64,000 bases of DNA. It comes from Phytophthora quininea. Taxonomy: Eukaryota > Oomycota > Peronosporomycetes > Peronosporales > Peronosporaceae. Location of the stretch: contig JAAVTG010000721.1 of the NCBI GenBank assembly GCA_011947345.1, positions 62,001-126,000 of the forward strand, given 5' to 3'. The notes beneath the pieces are model-generated. The model saw only the letters and a list, made by a program, of their open reading frames with translations, searched no databases and was not told the origin of the DNA. Positions 21,897 to 30,712 of this stretch are shown in pieces. The position numbers and the translations under genes were made by a program. Within the stretch, counting starts at the first letter, position 1. The number at the start of each line of letters is the position of its first letter.

Positions 21897-23345
21897 GAAA
21901 TTGAATTGATTAACTGTTTAGCGGATTTCTCGTCTTAAGGTGATAAGCTATCTATCCGTGTGCGTTATGTTCGCGTCGTCTACATGTGGTGCATCGGTTC
22001 CGGGATATTATTTTCTGGCGGATCAAAGCCAAGTTTTGCAGCACGCGGACCACAGTAGCGCGGTTGCAATGAAGCTCGTGTGCGTGTTGGTAGAGGAATT
22101 GGTGGTGCCTCTTGAACGAGTTCAGCAGATTGAGAATATTTGGCACTTCAGCTGTCGTTTCCTGGAAATGAATGTCGTTCCTGAGCCACCATGTCACATG
22201 AAACACAATCGCTGTGTAGATCCTCCATAGAAGTATCAGTTCTTTGTGTTCACTTCTCCAGTTCCTACGGAAGTCTTGTAATCTTGGGAAGAGTAGCAAC
22301 CTCCAGCTTCGATCGACGCAGAAGAACCTCGACCACCGGCTCCATAGTTCGCTCCACATTGGTTCTAATGACGGGCACGTGAAAAACAGTGTTCTACCGT
22401 TTCGATCTCCTGGCATTCCGGACGAACGCAGTTTTGGATGGTAGGATTTAGTTCTCTGAGGAAGTATAGTCGTGAACCGACTGTGAGGTCTCCAAAGCAC
22501 ATTCGTACTATCACATCATGAATTACCGGCAGTAGATATCCACGTAGAGAAATCACACTGGACAAGGTCTCATGAATCCTTTGTCGAGGACACCCCAGGT
22601 CTTCCATCGGATGATGCATCAAATGCATCAACTCCGGAACTTGCTGGAGAATCACCTTCCAATCTTGCGATCGCAAATTTGGGAAGAATCGCGTCGATGG
22701 TTCTGTTGGGAGACAGCTGCTTAGCTTGATTCCAAATATCGGTGGTGAATTCGTACTTCTTACTTCCTGCATTCCTCCTGCGTCTGGATGCGGTAGTAAG
22801 CGATGAAATAATCGGCTCATTTGATGGTAGAGCGCGAAAATGTCATGTGGAAGCACTTTCGTCCCAAGTATTGGATGAATCTCGGAACAGACGTCCGTGA
22901 AAAATGCCGTTGACGACGGCCAGTCGCGATTGGCCCCCAGAAAATCGGCAAAACATAACTTTTATGTTTTGCCAGTTCCCGACAGAGCGCTCGAAAGGCG
23001 TTTGACCCTGACCCCAGGGGTTTCGCCGGACTTGCTGAGCTTCGCGTATCCAGTACCTGAAATCCAGGCAACTTGCTCCACCAAATTGGGGTGAACAACA
23101 CCTTCTGCAGTGTTTTTCTTCTGTTGTAGTGTATCGACTCCGGGGCTGGCCATTTAATTCTGTTCCACTCCCGTAGCAAGTGTCTCCACCACAAAGGTAG
23201 CATGCTCGACCTCCAGCCCGCTGGTTTCGGTGGATTTTGAAGTAAGAAATCACTCGATCGCGGGCGGGCGAGGTTACCATAGCGTAATTGGATCATGTAG
23301 AGCATTGGGCGATACCATACGTTGTCATCTTCATCTGGGTGTGTA
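21897..23345 (-). mobile_element. LINE C, 5'-truncated, nearly identical to LINE B
   Basis: The minus-strand C-terminal LINE coding region appears in frames 21952-22500, 22365-22856 and 22817-23305: LPHPDAGG, CPRQRIHETLS, VGSRLYFL, CVRPECQEIETVEHC. It is almost identical to LINE B over more than 1.4 kb; two visible differences are homopolymer lengths (A-run near 22383, T-run near 22035). It carries the uninterrupted target of LINE A around 22980-23000. A SINE sits at 23346-23581 and the last bit of LINE C resumes at 23599. Confidence 0.9.
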
Positions 23346-23581
23346 TTTGATTCAAATGCTTAACTTGTTTCCTGGTTGTTCTTATGGTTGGGGGTATTTG
23401 CTATTCTGAAATCTGATCTGTTGAATGATGATTGAATTTGAATGCGAAGTTAATCATTTCCTTTCTTCTGAATGTTTTCTGTAGGCCCTCGGCCCGGCAG
23501 CCCCGCAGGGACTCGAACCCCAACCGGAGGGATGAACTTCGTGAGTTGTATACACAACCCACTAGACCACCAGGAGGCCCC
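23346..23581 (-). mobile_element. tRNA-derived SINE inside LINE C
   Basis: The minus strand begins GGGCCTCCTGG and contains an A box TGGTCTAGTGG (23559-23569) and a B box GGTTCGAGTCC (23509-23519), about 40 bp apart, as in a Pol III tRNA promoter. An unrelated ~150-bp body follows, ending GAATCAAA. It is flanked by a 17-bp duplication of LINE C sequence, TTCATCTGGKTGTGTA-like, at 23329-23345 and 23582-23598 (two mismatches). tRNA-derived SINEs are known in Phytophthora. Confidence 0.88.
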
Positions 23582-23598
23582 TTTCATCTGGTTGTGTA

Positions 23599-23657
23599 GT
23601 AATCGCTAATACAAATTTCTGAAGAAGTTGAAAGTGTTGGCGACGAATAACAGTAGC
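23599..23657 (-). mobile_element. LINE C, remaining 5' piece
   Basis: It continues LINE C after the SINE (homologous to about 11064-11115 of LINE B, with an extra ~11 bp). It ends against the C-terminal coding sequence of the effector at 23722-24267, so LINE C replaced that effector's tail. Confidence 0.75.
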
Positions 23658-23721
23658 TAGCCTCGTCCCAGTCAGATTCTCTAGCCCCAGCCAACTCTTG
23701 ACGAACTCTGCCGGTCTGTCC

Positions 23722-24267
23722 TTAGAGGCCCAAATACCGACGTTGGGTGAGAAGAAGACTGTCCAGCGATTTGGATTCGGGGGTCCCCGACTTTAGAACT
23801 ATGTCGTCCATCATGTTGCCATACTTGGTGTAGATCTTCAACTCGTCTGAGTCCTTCAGCACCTTCGCAGGCATCCTGTCGAGGCCAAGCCTGTTCCAAA
23901 CATCGGTCGTGCGGAGATTCTGGCGCAGATAGTCGTCCAATTGGCCGTCAAACTTCGCCAGATACGCCTTGTAGAAATTGTAGATATTGGCTTTCGCGAG
24001 TCTCGCCCCGAACTTGTTCTTCAGCTTGAGGTTGCTCTTGACCGTATAGGCGCTCACTTTTCGGTCGAACCAGTCGTCAATCTGCTTCCACTTGGTTGTC
24101 TCCTTGGTTTTCCGTGTCGCACTCAGTTTGGCGGCAAGCGACGACACGCCACGAATGTTGATTCGATCTCCAGACTCAAGTCTCAGGCTTCGTGAGCTGG
24201 CATTCGCAGTAGTACTTCCGACGACCAAGGTTACCGTCGCGATTAGTAGATCTCGACGCAGGAGCAT
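23722..24267 (-). CDS. RxLR effector (RSLR, degenerate dEER), C-terminus broken
   Basis: The start is the ATG at 24265-24267 (MLLRRDLL); the longer frame to 24402 would bury the signal peptide. 181 aa: signal peptide about 1-22, RSLR at 26-29, GDR in place of EER at 33-35, SSLAAKLSAT, KWKQIDDWFDR W-helix, NFYKAYLAKFDG Y-helix, VWNRLGLDR, ELKIYTKYGNMMDD. The frame ends at RRYLGL; one base off-frame the family sequence continues (DRPAEFVKSWLGLENLTG) until LINE C at 23657. So it has both a frameshift and a LINE-truncated tail. Secretion and host entry are inferred from the family; it may be a pseudogene. Confidence 0.8.
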   Translation of the reverse strand: MLLRRDLLIATVTLVVGSTTANASSRSLRLESGDRINIRGVSSLAAKLSATRKTKETTKWKQIDDWFDRKVSAYTVKSNLKLKNKFGARLAKANIYNFYKAYLAKFDGQLDDYLRQNLRTTDVWNRLGLDRMPAKVLKDSDELKIYTKYGNMMDDIVLKSGTPESKSLDSLLLTQRRYLGL

Positions 24268-24319
24268 GGTTGGGTTCGGAGCCACTTGAAATTGTAGTGG
24301 CACGTTGGTCTTGAGGTGA

Positions 24320-24335
24320 ATATTGCAAAGTGAAA
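24320..24335 (-). promoter_or_regulatory. Inr/FPR-like core promoter
   Basis: The minus strand TTTCACTTTGCAATAT aligns with the oomycete Inr/FPR consensus at CA, TYY and CAAT, about 53-68 bp before the ATG at 24267. Confidence 0.55.
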
Positions 24336-24560
24336 GGGAATTGACCAGTGGCTCGACATAGATGCCAGTACATGTAACATGATTGTCAACACCGCGTGAC
24401 ACCGTAGATTATGTGCTCGTTTCAGTTTTGGTTGAGGACCAGGTGCCGAACACGGGGAAGATCGATCACAAGGTTAGTGCGGTTTTGTTGAGGCGGCCAC
24501 AACGTACTGATGTGTAAGGCGATCGTTCCTGCTATTGTTTTGAATATTATTTTGCTTTCT

Positions 24561-24806
24561 CTCCTTGAACAGAAAAATATAATTGTTATTCTTTATGTTT
24601 TACAAGCCACAGACCCAGGGTAAAGTTTCATTCCATCCAGTGCTGAACGAGCGGTATATTTCTACCGTCCCTTGGACTTCTTCTTGGCCATTGTTCATGA
24701 CGATAACCCCTCCACACTCGCAACAAATCTAAAGCTTCTATGCGAAAATGAAGCCGTGAAAACATCATTGAAGGCCATCGAACCGTTAACGTTAACCGCT
24801 CGCGAT
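24561..24806. repeat. 246-bp direct repeat, copy 2
   Basis: Nearly identical to 2844-3089, in the same position relative to an effector C-terminus; the stop at 24792 falls just inside it. Between 24336 and 24560 I see only 5' flank of the effector at 24267 and no gene. Confidence 0.85.
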
Positions 24807-25430
24807 TACTAGGTAGATCCCTTCTTCACCGCGTCCAAGTATGGTAAAATAGCCGTAGTTCGCGTGCTCGATGAGTCCCGCCCCTTTCAGGTCTCGAAGT
24901 CCCAGCCAGCTCTTGACGTAGCCTTCAGGTCTTTTCATCGCAGCCCAAATCCCAAGCTTCACAGCCAATTCAACTTGAGATGAATAGAACACCTCCAGAC
25001 TAGAGGGATTCAGTTTTTTTACACAAGAAATTTGTCGTCAAGAATGTCGACGTACATTATGTAGATCTTCAGTTCTTCCGACGTTTACAGTCATCTTGTC
25101 CAGCCCGAGCATCTCCCAGACAGACGTTGTGTGGTGGTTGCCTTGCAAACAGTGGTCCAGTCTGGTTTAGAATTTTGCCAGGAATGCTTCGTAAACCTTG
25201 TAGTTGTTGGCGTGCATGAACTTATGGCCGAACTTGTTCCCGAGTTTTAAGTCGCTCTTGGCCATCATAGGGTCGACCATTGTTCGAACCAACAGTCGAT
25301 TTGCTTCCACTTTGCGGTCTCCTCGGCCTGCTGCGTCGCTCTCAGCTTAACAGCAAGTGGCGACACGACAGGAATGTTGACTCGCTCTTCAGACTCGACT
25401 GCAGCGGCTTCGGATTCTAGCGCATAGACC
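24792..25430 (-). pseudogene. RxLR-type effector body, second half of an effector fusion
   Basis: It begins at an ESEERVNIPVVSPLAVKL dEER region (about 25390) without its own signal peptide or RxLR, then KWKQIDCWFEQW, LKLGNKFGHKF, YKVYEAFLAKF with an in-frame stop, a VWEMLGLDKM loop, another frame change, and a C-terminal VKLGIWAAMKRPEGYVKSWLGL block ending at 24792. Upstream it is joined in frame to the WY sequence of another effector (25430-25944). At least three lesions make it non-functional. Confidence 0.75.
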
Positions 25431-25944
25431 GTCGAATTCGGAAGCTTATTAACTGTGATAGCCTTGCCATTGACAATGTTAACGTACTTGGTGTAGATTT
25501 TCATTTCGTCTGTCTCCTTCATGAATTTCACCGGGACATCGTCGAGTCTCAGCATCGACTAAATACTGTAGGCGGGGTAGTCTTGTGTAGATATTCGTCC
25601 AGCCTACCATCGAACTTGGCCAGGAATCGTTGGTAGAACTTGTAGCCCTTGGCCTTTAAGAGCTTAACTCCAAATATTTTCCCCAGCTCCAAGTCATTCT
25701 TGACTGGTATAAGAGTGTAATCCCACTCGAACCAGCGGTCGACTTGCTTCCATTTTGCTGCTTCCTCGGCCTTCTTAGCCGCCTTCGTTTTTGTTATAAG
25801 TGACGACACGACAGGAATATTGATCCTCTCTTCGGCGCTAATTCCAACCAAGCAAGCACTTCACTTGCGACTTGACGGTCGCAACGTGACTGAGTTAGTC
25901 GATTCTACGACAGCAGTGGTGATACTGGTGGCGTGCAAAAGCAT
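25431..25944 (-). pseudogene. RxLR-type effector N-terminal half, fused to the next
   Basis: The probable start ATG is at 25942-25944 (MLLHATSITTAVV). An LRPSSRK stretch sits in the RxLR position and is followed by a stop; then, in another frame, AEERINIPVVSSL, KWKQVDRWFEWD, LELGKIFGVKL, KFYQRFLAKFDGRLDEYL. A further frame change leads to RLDDVPVKFMKETDEMKIYTKYVNIV and straight into the dEER region of a second effector. The missing C-terminal module and the second EER suggest fusion by unequal recombination between tandem copies. Confidence 0.72.
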
Positions 25945-26394
25945 CGTGAGGTTGGAAAGTATTGAAAGTGTTGGTGTCTGGAAGGCGAATTGAGAACTGA
26001 CGCATAATCTAGTAAATATGTGTTGCATGCTGCTGTTACATATTGAAAATCATGATGACGTGAAGCCTCGCATTGCTTGACCTCAAATCCAAATTGTTTG
26101 TGGCAGAGCTGTCCAACATGAGTTCGGTAGATGAAAACTTGTAGCGGCTTCTGCCAGAATGCTACGGATTAGTTCAAATGTATTGTAGATTATCCGAGCA
26201 ACTTCCACATTGGATGACGACCGAGAATCGCAGGGTTCTTGCCAGCCAGCAGATAAGTAAACTCTACAGAGGCTTTCGTCTTTAGCTGGGAACTATGATA
26301 CCTGCAAACAGCATCAATATTGATGGTGCTGTTATGCCTTTCAAGGTCTCGTGAAATTCGTTCTGTGCTCAGAAGTGCTACCATAACCACGAGA
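25945..26394. other. Intergenic between divergent effectors
   Basis: No gene recognised. Short frames only. Confidence 0.3.
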
Positions 26395-27095
26395 CAAAAC
26401 AAAATAGTTCCTTTCGATGCAATGACAATGGTAGAAGCAAAAATTCAGTCTGCAACATGGTTATCCTGCAGGTGGATCGTGGGACCCTTCTTCCTGAAAT
26501 ACCAAAAAAATATTCCGGTCCAAATCCGAGAACGAACGACGAAATCAATTCCGAAGAGGGTGTCGAAATTGCGTATGGCAAGGAAACAGCCAAATGGACG
26601 CAAGCTAACAGGTGGCTCAGTCAATGTTGGTCTCTGGAGCAGGTCAAGACGGACTAAAAGCTGGGTAAAAAGTTCGATGACCCCTCAAGAAAAGCGCCAA
26701 CCACATGATCTCCCAAGTCTACCTGTCCAAGTTCAAAGGCAATCCGGATGACTAGTTGCGCAGTAAGTTTTCAGCCTATGAGGTCTCGTCGATGCTTGGC
26801 CTAAACACAACTCAGTTGATCCTGAAGCAGTCGGATGAGCTACGCGAAATATGTCAACGTGCTGGGCGACATAATCATCCAAGTCATAAAGCTGCCCAGC
26901 TCGACAATTCGAGATGTAATTTTGCCTCTGTCTCGGCTCGAGTTCGAGTCCAAGTTGTATATCCACAGAGCGATGAAAAACGAAGTTTGTCAGAAGCGTT
27001 GCTGGGATTGACTGAAAAATGGGAACAGAACTCACCAAGCACGTCAACTATCGCTACTTTACCGAATGTCTCGATGATATCGGCAAAATTTCCCC
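26395..27095 (+). pseudogene. RxLR effector pseudogene (motif lost)
   Basis: The plus strand carries GPNPRTNDEINSEEGVEI, the counterpart of the RNLR-SEER region at 12 kb, but RxLR has become NPRT. Then come KETAKWTQANRWLSQCW, a stop after EQVKTD, KLGKKF, frame changes, SMLGL, LKQSDELREI, and YAKYVNVLGD-like text to about 27095. The signal peptide is not clear. It has multiple lesions. Confidence 0.65.
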
Positions 27096-27204
27096 GTAAG
27101 TGGTGATAATTAACAAGTAAAACAATAGCGTACTCAACAATTGCCTTCCATTTTGAATTTTGCCATTGTCAAAACCGTTTAACTAGCAACTTCTTCACTC
27201 CTCC

Positions 27205-27894
27205 AGGTATTCTACAAAGTAGTGGTAGTCTCCGTTTTACCGGTAAGTCCGAGTGAGGCTCTGATGCCGTCTTCAGGTCTTTTTATTGTGGTGCGAACCA
27301 TAAATTCGGCATCAGACTCCGGTACAGTAGTGATAAAGGAATACAGATTTCTGTGACCGTCGTATTCGGAAACTTCTTTGTCGTCGACCATGACGCCCCA
27401 CAAAATGGACACCAAAGCTGTCCGGCCTAGGAATATTACCTGTCGTCGTTGCTTTGTGGTCGGACATGTTGACGTAGGTCGCGTAGATCTTCAACTCATC
27501 CGTGTCCTTCATGAGCTTCATTGGCATTTTTCAAGGCCGAGCAACGTCCAGACTTGGTGGGTAGAAACGTCCTTGCTTAGCAGCTTATCTGGTGTAAAAC
27601 TTCGCCAGGTATCTCTGGTAGAACTTGTAATTCTTGGTGTTCATGAGCGTCATTCCAAACTTGCTGTCCAACTTCCAACTTCTCTTGACTTTGTCGGGCG
27701 ACCAGTATCGCTCGAACCAGTCGTTAATTTTCGCCCATCTCGGCTTTCTTTGTATCTCTCAGCTTCGCAGCAAGTGAAGATACAACAGAAGGCTTGAACC
27801 TCTCTTCGTCAACTGGATCGGTTGATTCTGCCACTACGACAGTCGTCAATTAGATGGTTACCACTATTGGCAGAAGCAAACGATGCTGAAACAT
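27205..27894 (-). pseudogene. RxLR-type effector pseudogene (DEER kept, RxLR lost)
   Basis: The start ATG at 27892-27894 gives a short hydrophobic leader (MFQHRLLLPIVV) with an early stop, then AESTDPVDEERFKPSVVSSL with dEER but no RxLR between. W-helix (NDWFERYW), Y-helix (YKFYQRYLAKF) and ELKIYATYVNMSDHK follow across several frames, ending in IKRPEDGIRASLGLTGK near 27215. Lesions throughout. Confidence 0.7.
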
Positions 27895-28094
27895 TTCAAG
27901 TTTCTTGGCTGGATAGAGAGAATTGAGAGCTGATTCAAGATCAAGACTGCGTGCCATTGCAAACGATTTGAAAGGTTCGCTCTTGTTTACGAGACGCTGA
28001 TGATTGGGAACGAGAGCAGCAAAGATGATGGAACGCTTGTTCTCCGGCTACTACAAGGCACGTCGAGACTATCTCATTGGGTTCCTTGACCGTA

Positions 28095-28527
28095 CTACAT
28101 TTTGGCCGTGGCGTCCAGATACCATTTGAAGTATGGAAAGTTGGCGTTTTCCGTGAGATCCGCCCCAGTTCTCCCTGTTAGTCCTAGCGATGCTTTGACA
28201 TATTCTTCGGGTGTTTTTGCCGCGGTTCGAGCAGCCAGTTTCACAACAAATTCGGCTCGAGAGACTCTGGAGAATACATCTCAATAAGGGTTGGACTTGG
28301 AAATTTCTTGGCTGCGATGGCCTTGTCGTCGAACATGTAGACATACTTGATATTACTCGATTTCCTCGGATTCCACCAGCCGTTTGATGCACAAGGATTT
28401 TTACCCTCTCTTCCGGGCTGTTGCCAATGCTGGGCCTCAAACCTCATTCAGTATCAATCTTCAAAGTCGCAGCGGCAGTGGCGATACTGGCGAGACGAGT
28501 GACAGCAATTGCAGCGTACCAAAACAT
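28095..28527 (-). pseudogene. Short RxLR-type effector with internal deletion
   Basis: The ATG at 28525-28527 gives a signal-peptide-like leader (MFWYAAIAVTRLASIATAA), then a stop, then GLRPSIGNSPEERVKI with dEER. The whole first WY module appears deleted: the next text is KYVYMFDDKAIAAKKFP, and in another frame KLAARTAAKTPEEYVKASLGLTG, ending with a stop at 28095-28097. The gene is about 60% of the length of its relatives. Confidence 0.7.
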
Positions 28528-29249
28528 GGCAGGCGGGGAATGAAGAACAAGCGGGCGACGAAGTGAGAAGTGGTGATGTTGAATAGGAAATGCAGTATGT
28601 GTTACATTGAGAATAGATGACGAGGATTATTATCAAGTGCTGGTGGACAAATGCTCAATGGGGACACGCAACGTGTGTGGTGTAGCTTGTAAGCGCTTGG
28701 AATGTGTTTGCGAAGTGACATTAAGTTGGTTAAGACTAGCTCCTTTCCTACAGAGGCTTCCTTGTGGACAACGCCTCCGTCGTCTCTAGACCAGTCGTTG
28801 AGCTTGATGAAATGCCGCTGATTATGCTGCCTGTTGATGCGGCTCCACTTGATTATGAAGCAAGTTAACGCAAGTGGCATGTTGACGCGGCGGCAGCTTG
28901 CCGTCTACGAGCGTTGTCTTCACCCTTGCTCACCACTGCACCGTACTGGTAATGCTTCCTGGTCATTGTTGTGGATCAAGCTGTGAATGCACCTTGAAAA
29001 CGAATGCAACGGTACGTATTGGGGGCAAAGGAATTCAATACTCCATAGGAGATACATTCCAAAACATCTCAATGAAAGGGCAGTTAACTGCATCCCGGTC
29101 GCCCATACCTCTTAGCGTACCCTACGGCTCTATCCTTCGAGCCCCAGATAGTAATTTTCGCCATTCCAGACTGAAAACGGACCGCGGACTCGATTCAGTC
29201 ATCGATTCCCCGCCTGCTTGAATTCGTTTTCTCGAAATTGAAAAATAGT
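28528..29249. other. Intergenic, no recognised gene
   Basis: Only short unrelated frames (for example 28602-28880 minus). No transposon signature was seen. Confidence 0.35.
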
Positions 29250-29883
29250 ATGCTAGTTTTCATCCGGCTACTCAAGATCCAAGCGGTAGCGACCACAACA
29301 GCGTCAGACGTTGCAATCATAATGCCTGGCTGTAAGGACCACGGAGAAAATCGGATCGGGCAACCACCAAAACTCGAAGAAACTGCTTTTACACGACGCG
29401 AGTGTGTGGGTCCGAGCAGCTGGGATGTCGTCTTGCTTTGAGGTACCACGTAATCCAAAATCGACTAGCTGTAGCTGGTCAGTTAGGAATTCTACTCCAA
29501 GACAATAGCCAACGTGAGGACCATCATGCCAAACACAACTCCTGCCGACTCGGAGAGGGTGAACCTGCCTGTTGTATCGCAGATCACTGCAAAATTGAGA
29601 GCTGCGAAGGATACTAAGGAAGCCAAGGAGATATCTAAGTGGAACCAAGTTGACTGCTGGCTGCTCAGGTTGGATTACAGCGCAGAAACAGTCAGGCTTG
29701 AGTTGAAGCTGGGGAATAAGTTTGGTTAAAGGCTCACGAGAACCAAAAACTACAAGTTCTACAAGGATTTCTTGACAAGTTCGAAAGCAAGCTGGACGAG
29801 TATCTACAGCGCGGTTACTGTACCGCTCCCATTTGGTCGATGCTGGGGCTCGGCAAAATTCCGAACAAGTTGGGTGCTAATTA
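29250..29883 (+). pseudogene. RxLR-type effector pseudogene, C-terminus missing
   Basis: The ATG at 29250-29252 begins a leader (MLVFIRLLKIQAVATTTA). After frame changes, NVRTIMPNTTPADSERVNLPVV stands at the RxLR-dEER position (NVRT, SER). Then KWNQVDCWLL, LELKLGNKFG with a stop, YKFYKDFLT, and IWSMLGLGKIPNKL before a stop at 29883. No second WY module follows. Confidence 0.68.
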
Positions 29884-30355
29884 AAAGCTGTCGTGTTTTC
29901 ACTCAACAGCTGTTGTAGTGTTGGCGCGCCCTTCCTGACGATTACATTCTCTTCAAACGTGTTAGGAACCTTTTTGTATAGCTGTAACATGATGTGACAC
30001 ACACACGAACTCAACTTCAACTGGTTGAAGTGTTACAGGTTGCAAATTATGCTAATAACATTTCGAATTTTATATGGCGTATGAATAGAGGTGTCTACAA
30101 AATAAATTCATCAAGGAAACCACGTATTTGGGCATATAGAGAGCGATTCTAACATTTTGTACCGAGGTATCAAAGAAATCCAATCAAAACAAGAGTGTGG
30201 TGCACGACAAAATACATAGTTAGCATCTCTAAAACTTCCTCAACTGCAGCAAACTGCAGCGTCGACGCACCTTGTAATACAGCTAACATTTTTCACATGG
30301 CAAATCCAAATCCATTTTTTAAACTGCACAGCTATCCATGTCTGTGATTGTTGAG
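29884..30355. other. AT-rich spacer
   Basis: No gene or repeat recognised between the effector relic and LINE F. Confidence 0.35.
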
Positions 30356-30712
30356 ATGATTTGATTAACTAGTTAGCGGATTCTCTCGTCTGGAAGGTGT
30401 AGCTTAGACAATCTATCTAATCAAGAATCCATTCGCAGAATTCAGCTAAACTCGCGAGATCCAAATACGCTGCGGCCGTTCTAGAAGAATGTCCTTCGGA
30501 GGATCAAACCCCAATTGCCGAACTAGTTCTGCAATCGCTGAGGAATCGCAATGAAGATCCGTCGCGTGCTGGTAAATGAATTGGTAGTGCATCTTAAAGG
30601 AACTTTGCAGATTAACGACGTTAGGCATTTCTGCCTCCGTCTCACGGAAACGAATGTCGTTTCGCAATCTCCATGTGGCGTGGAAAACAGTAGTAGTAAC
30701 TATCACTTGTCT
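30356..30712 (-). mobile_element. LINE F, 3' fragment
   Basis: The minus frame 30446-30700 reads VVNLQSSFKMHYQFIYQHATDLHCD and RQLGFDPPKDILLERP, matching LINE D and E. The 3' end shares the CTAGTTAATCAAATCAT terminus. It diverges from D/E at about 30700, where MULE-type flank begins. Confidence 0.8.

Noticed and set aside
23509..23580. tRNA gene on the minus strand
   Set aside because: A and B boxes are good, but the 3' acceptor strand does not pair with GGGCCTC and the unit has a body, tail and target duplication, so it is a SINE head.
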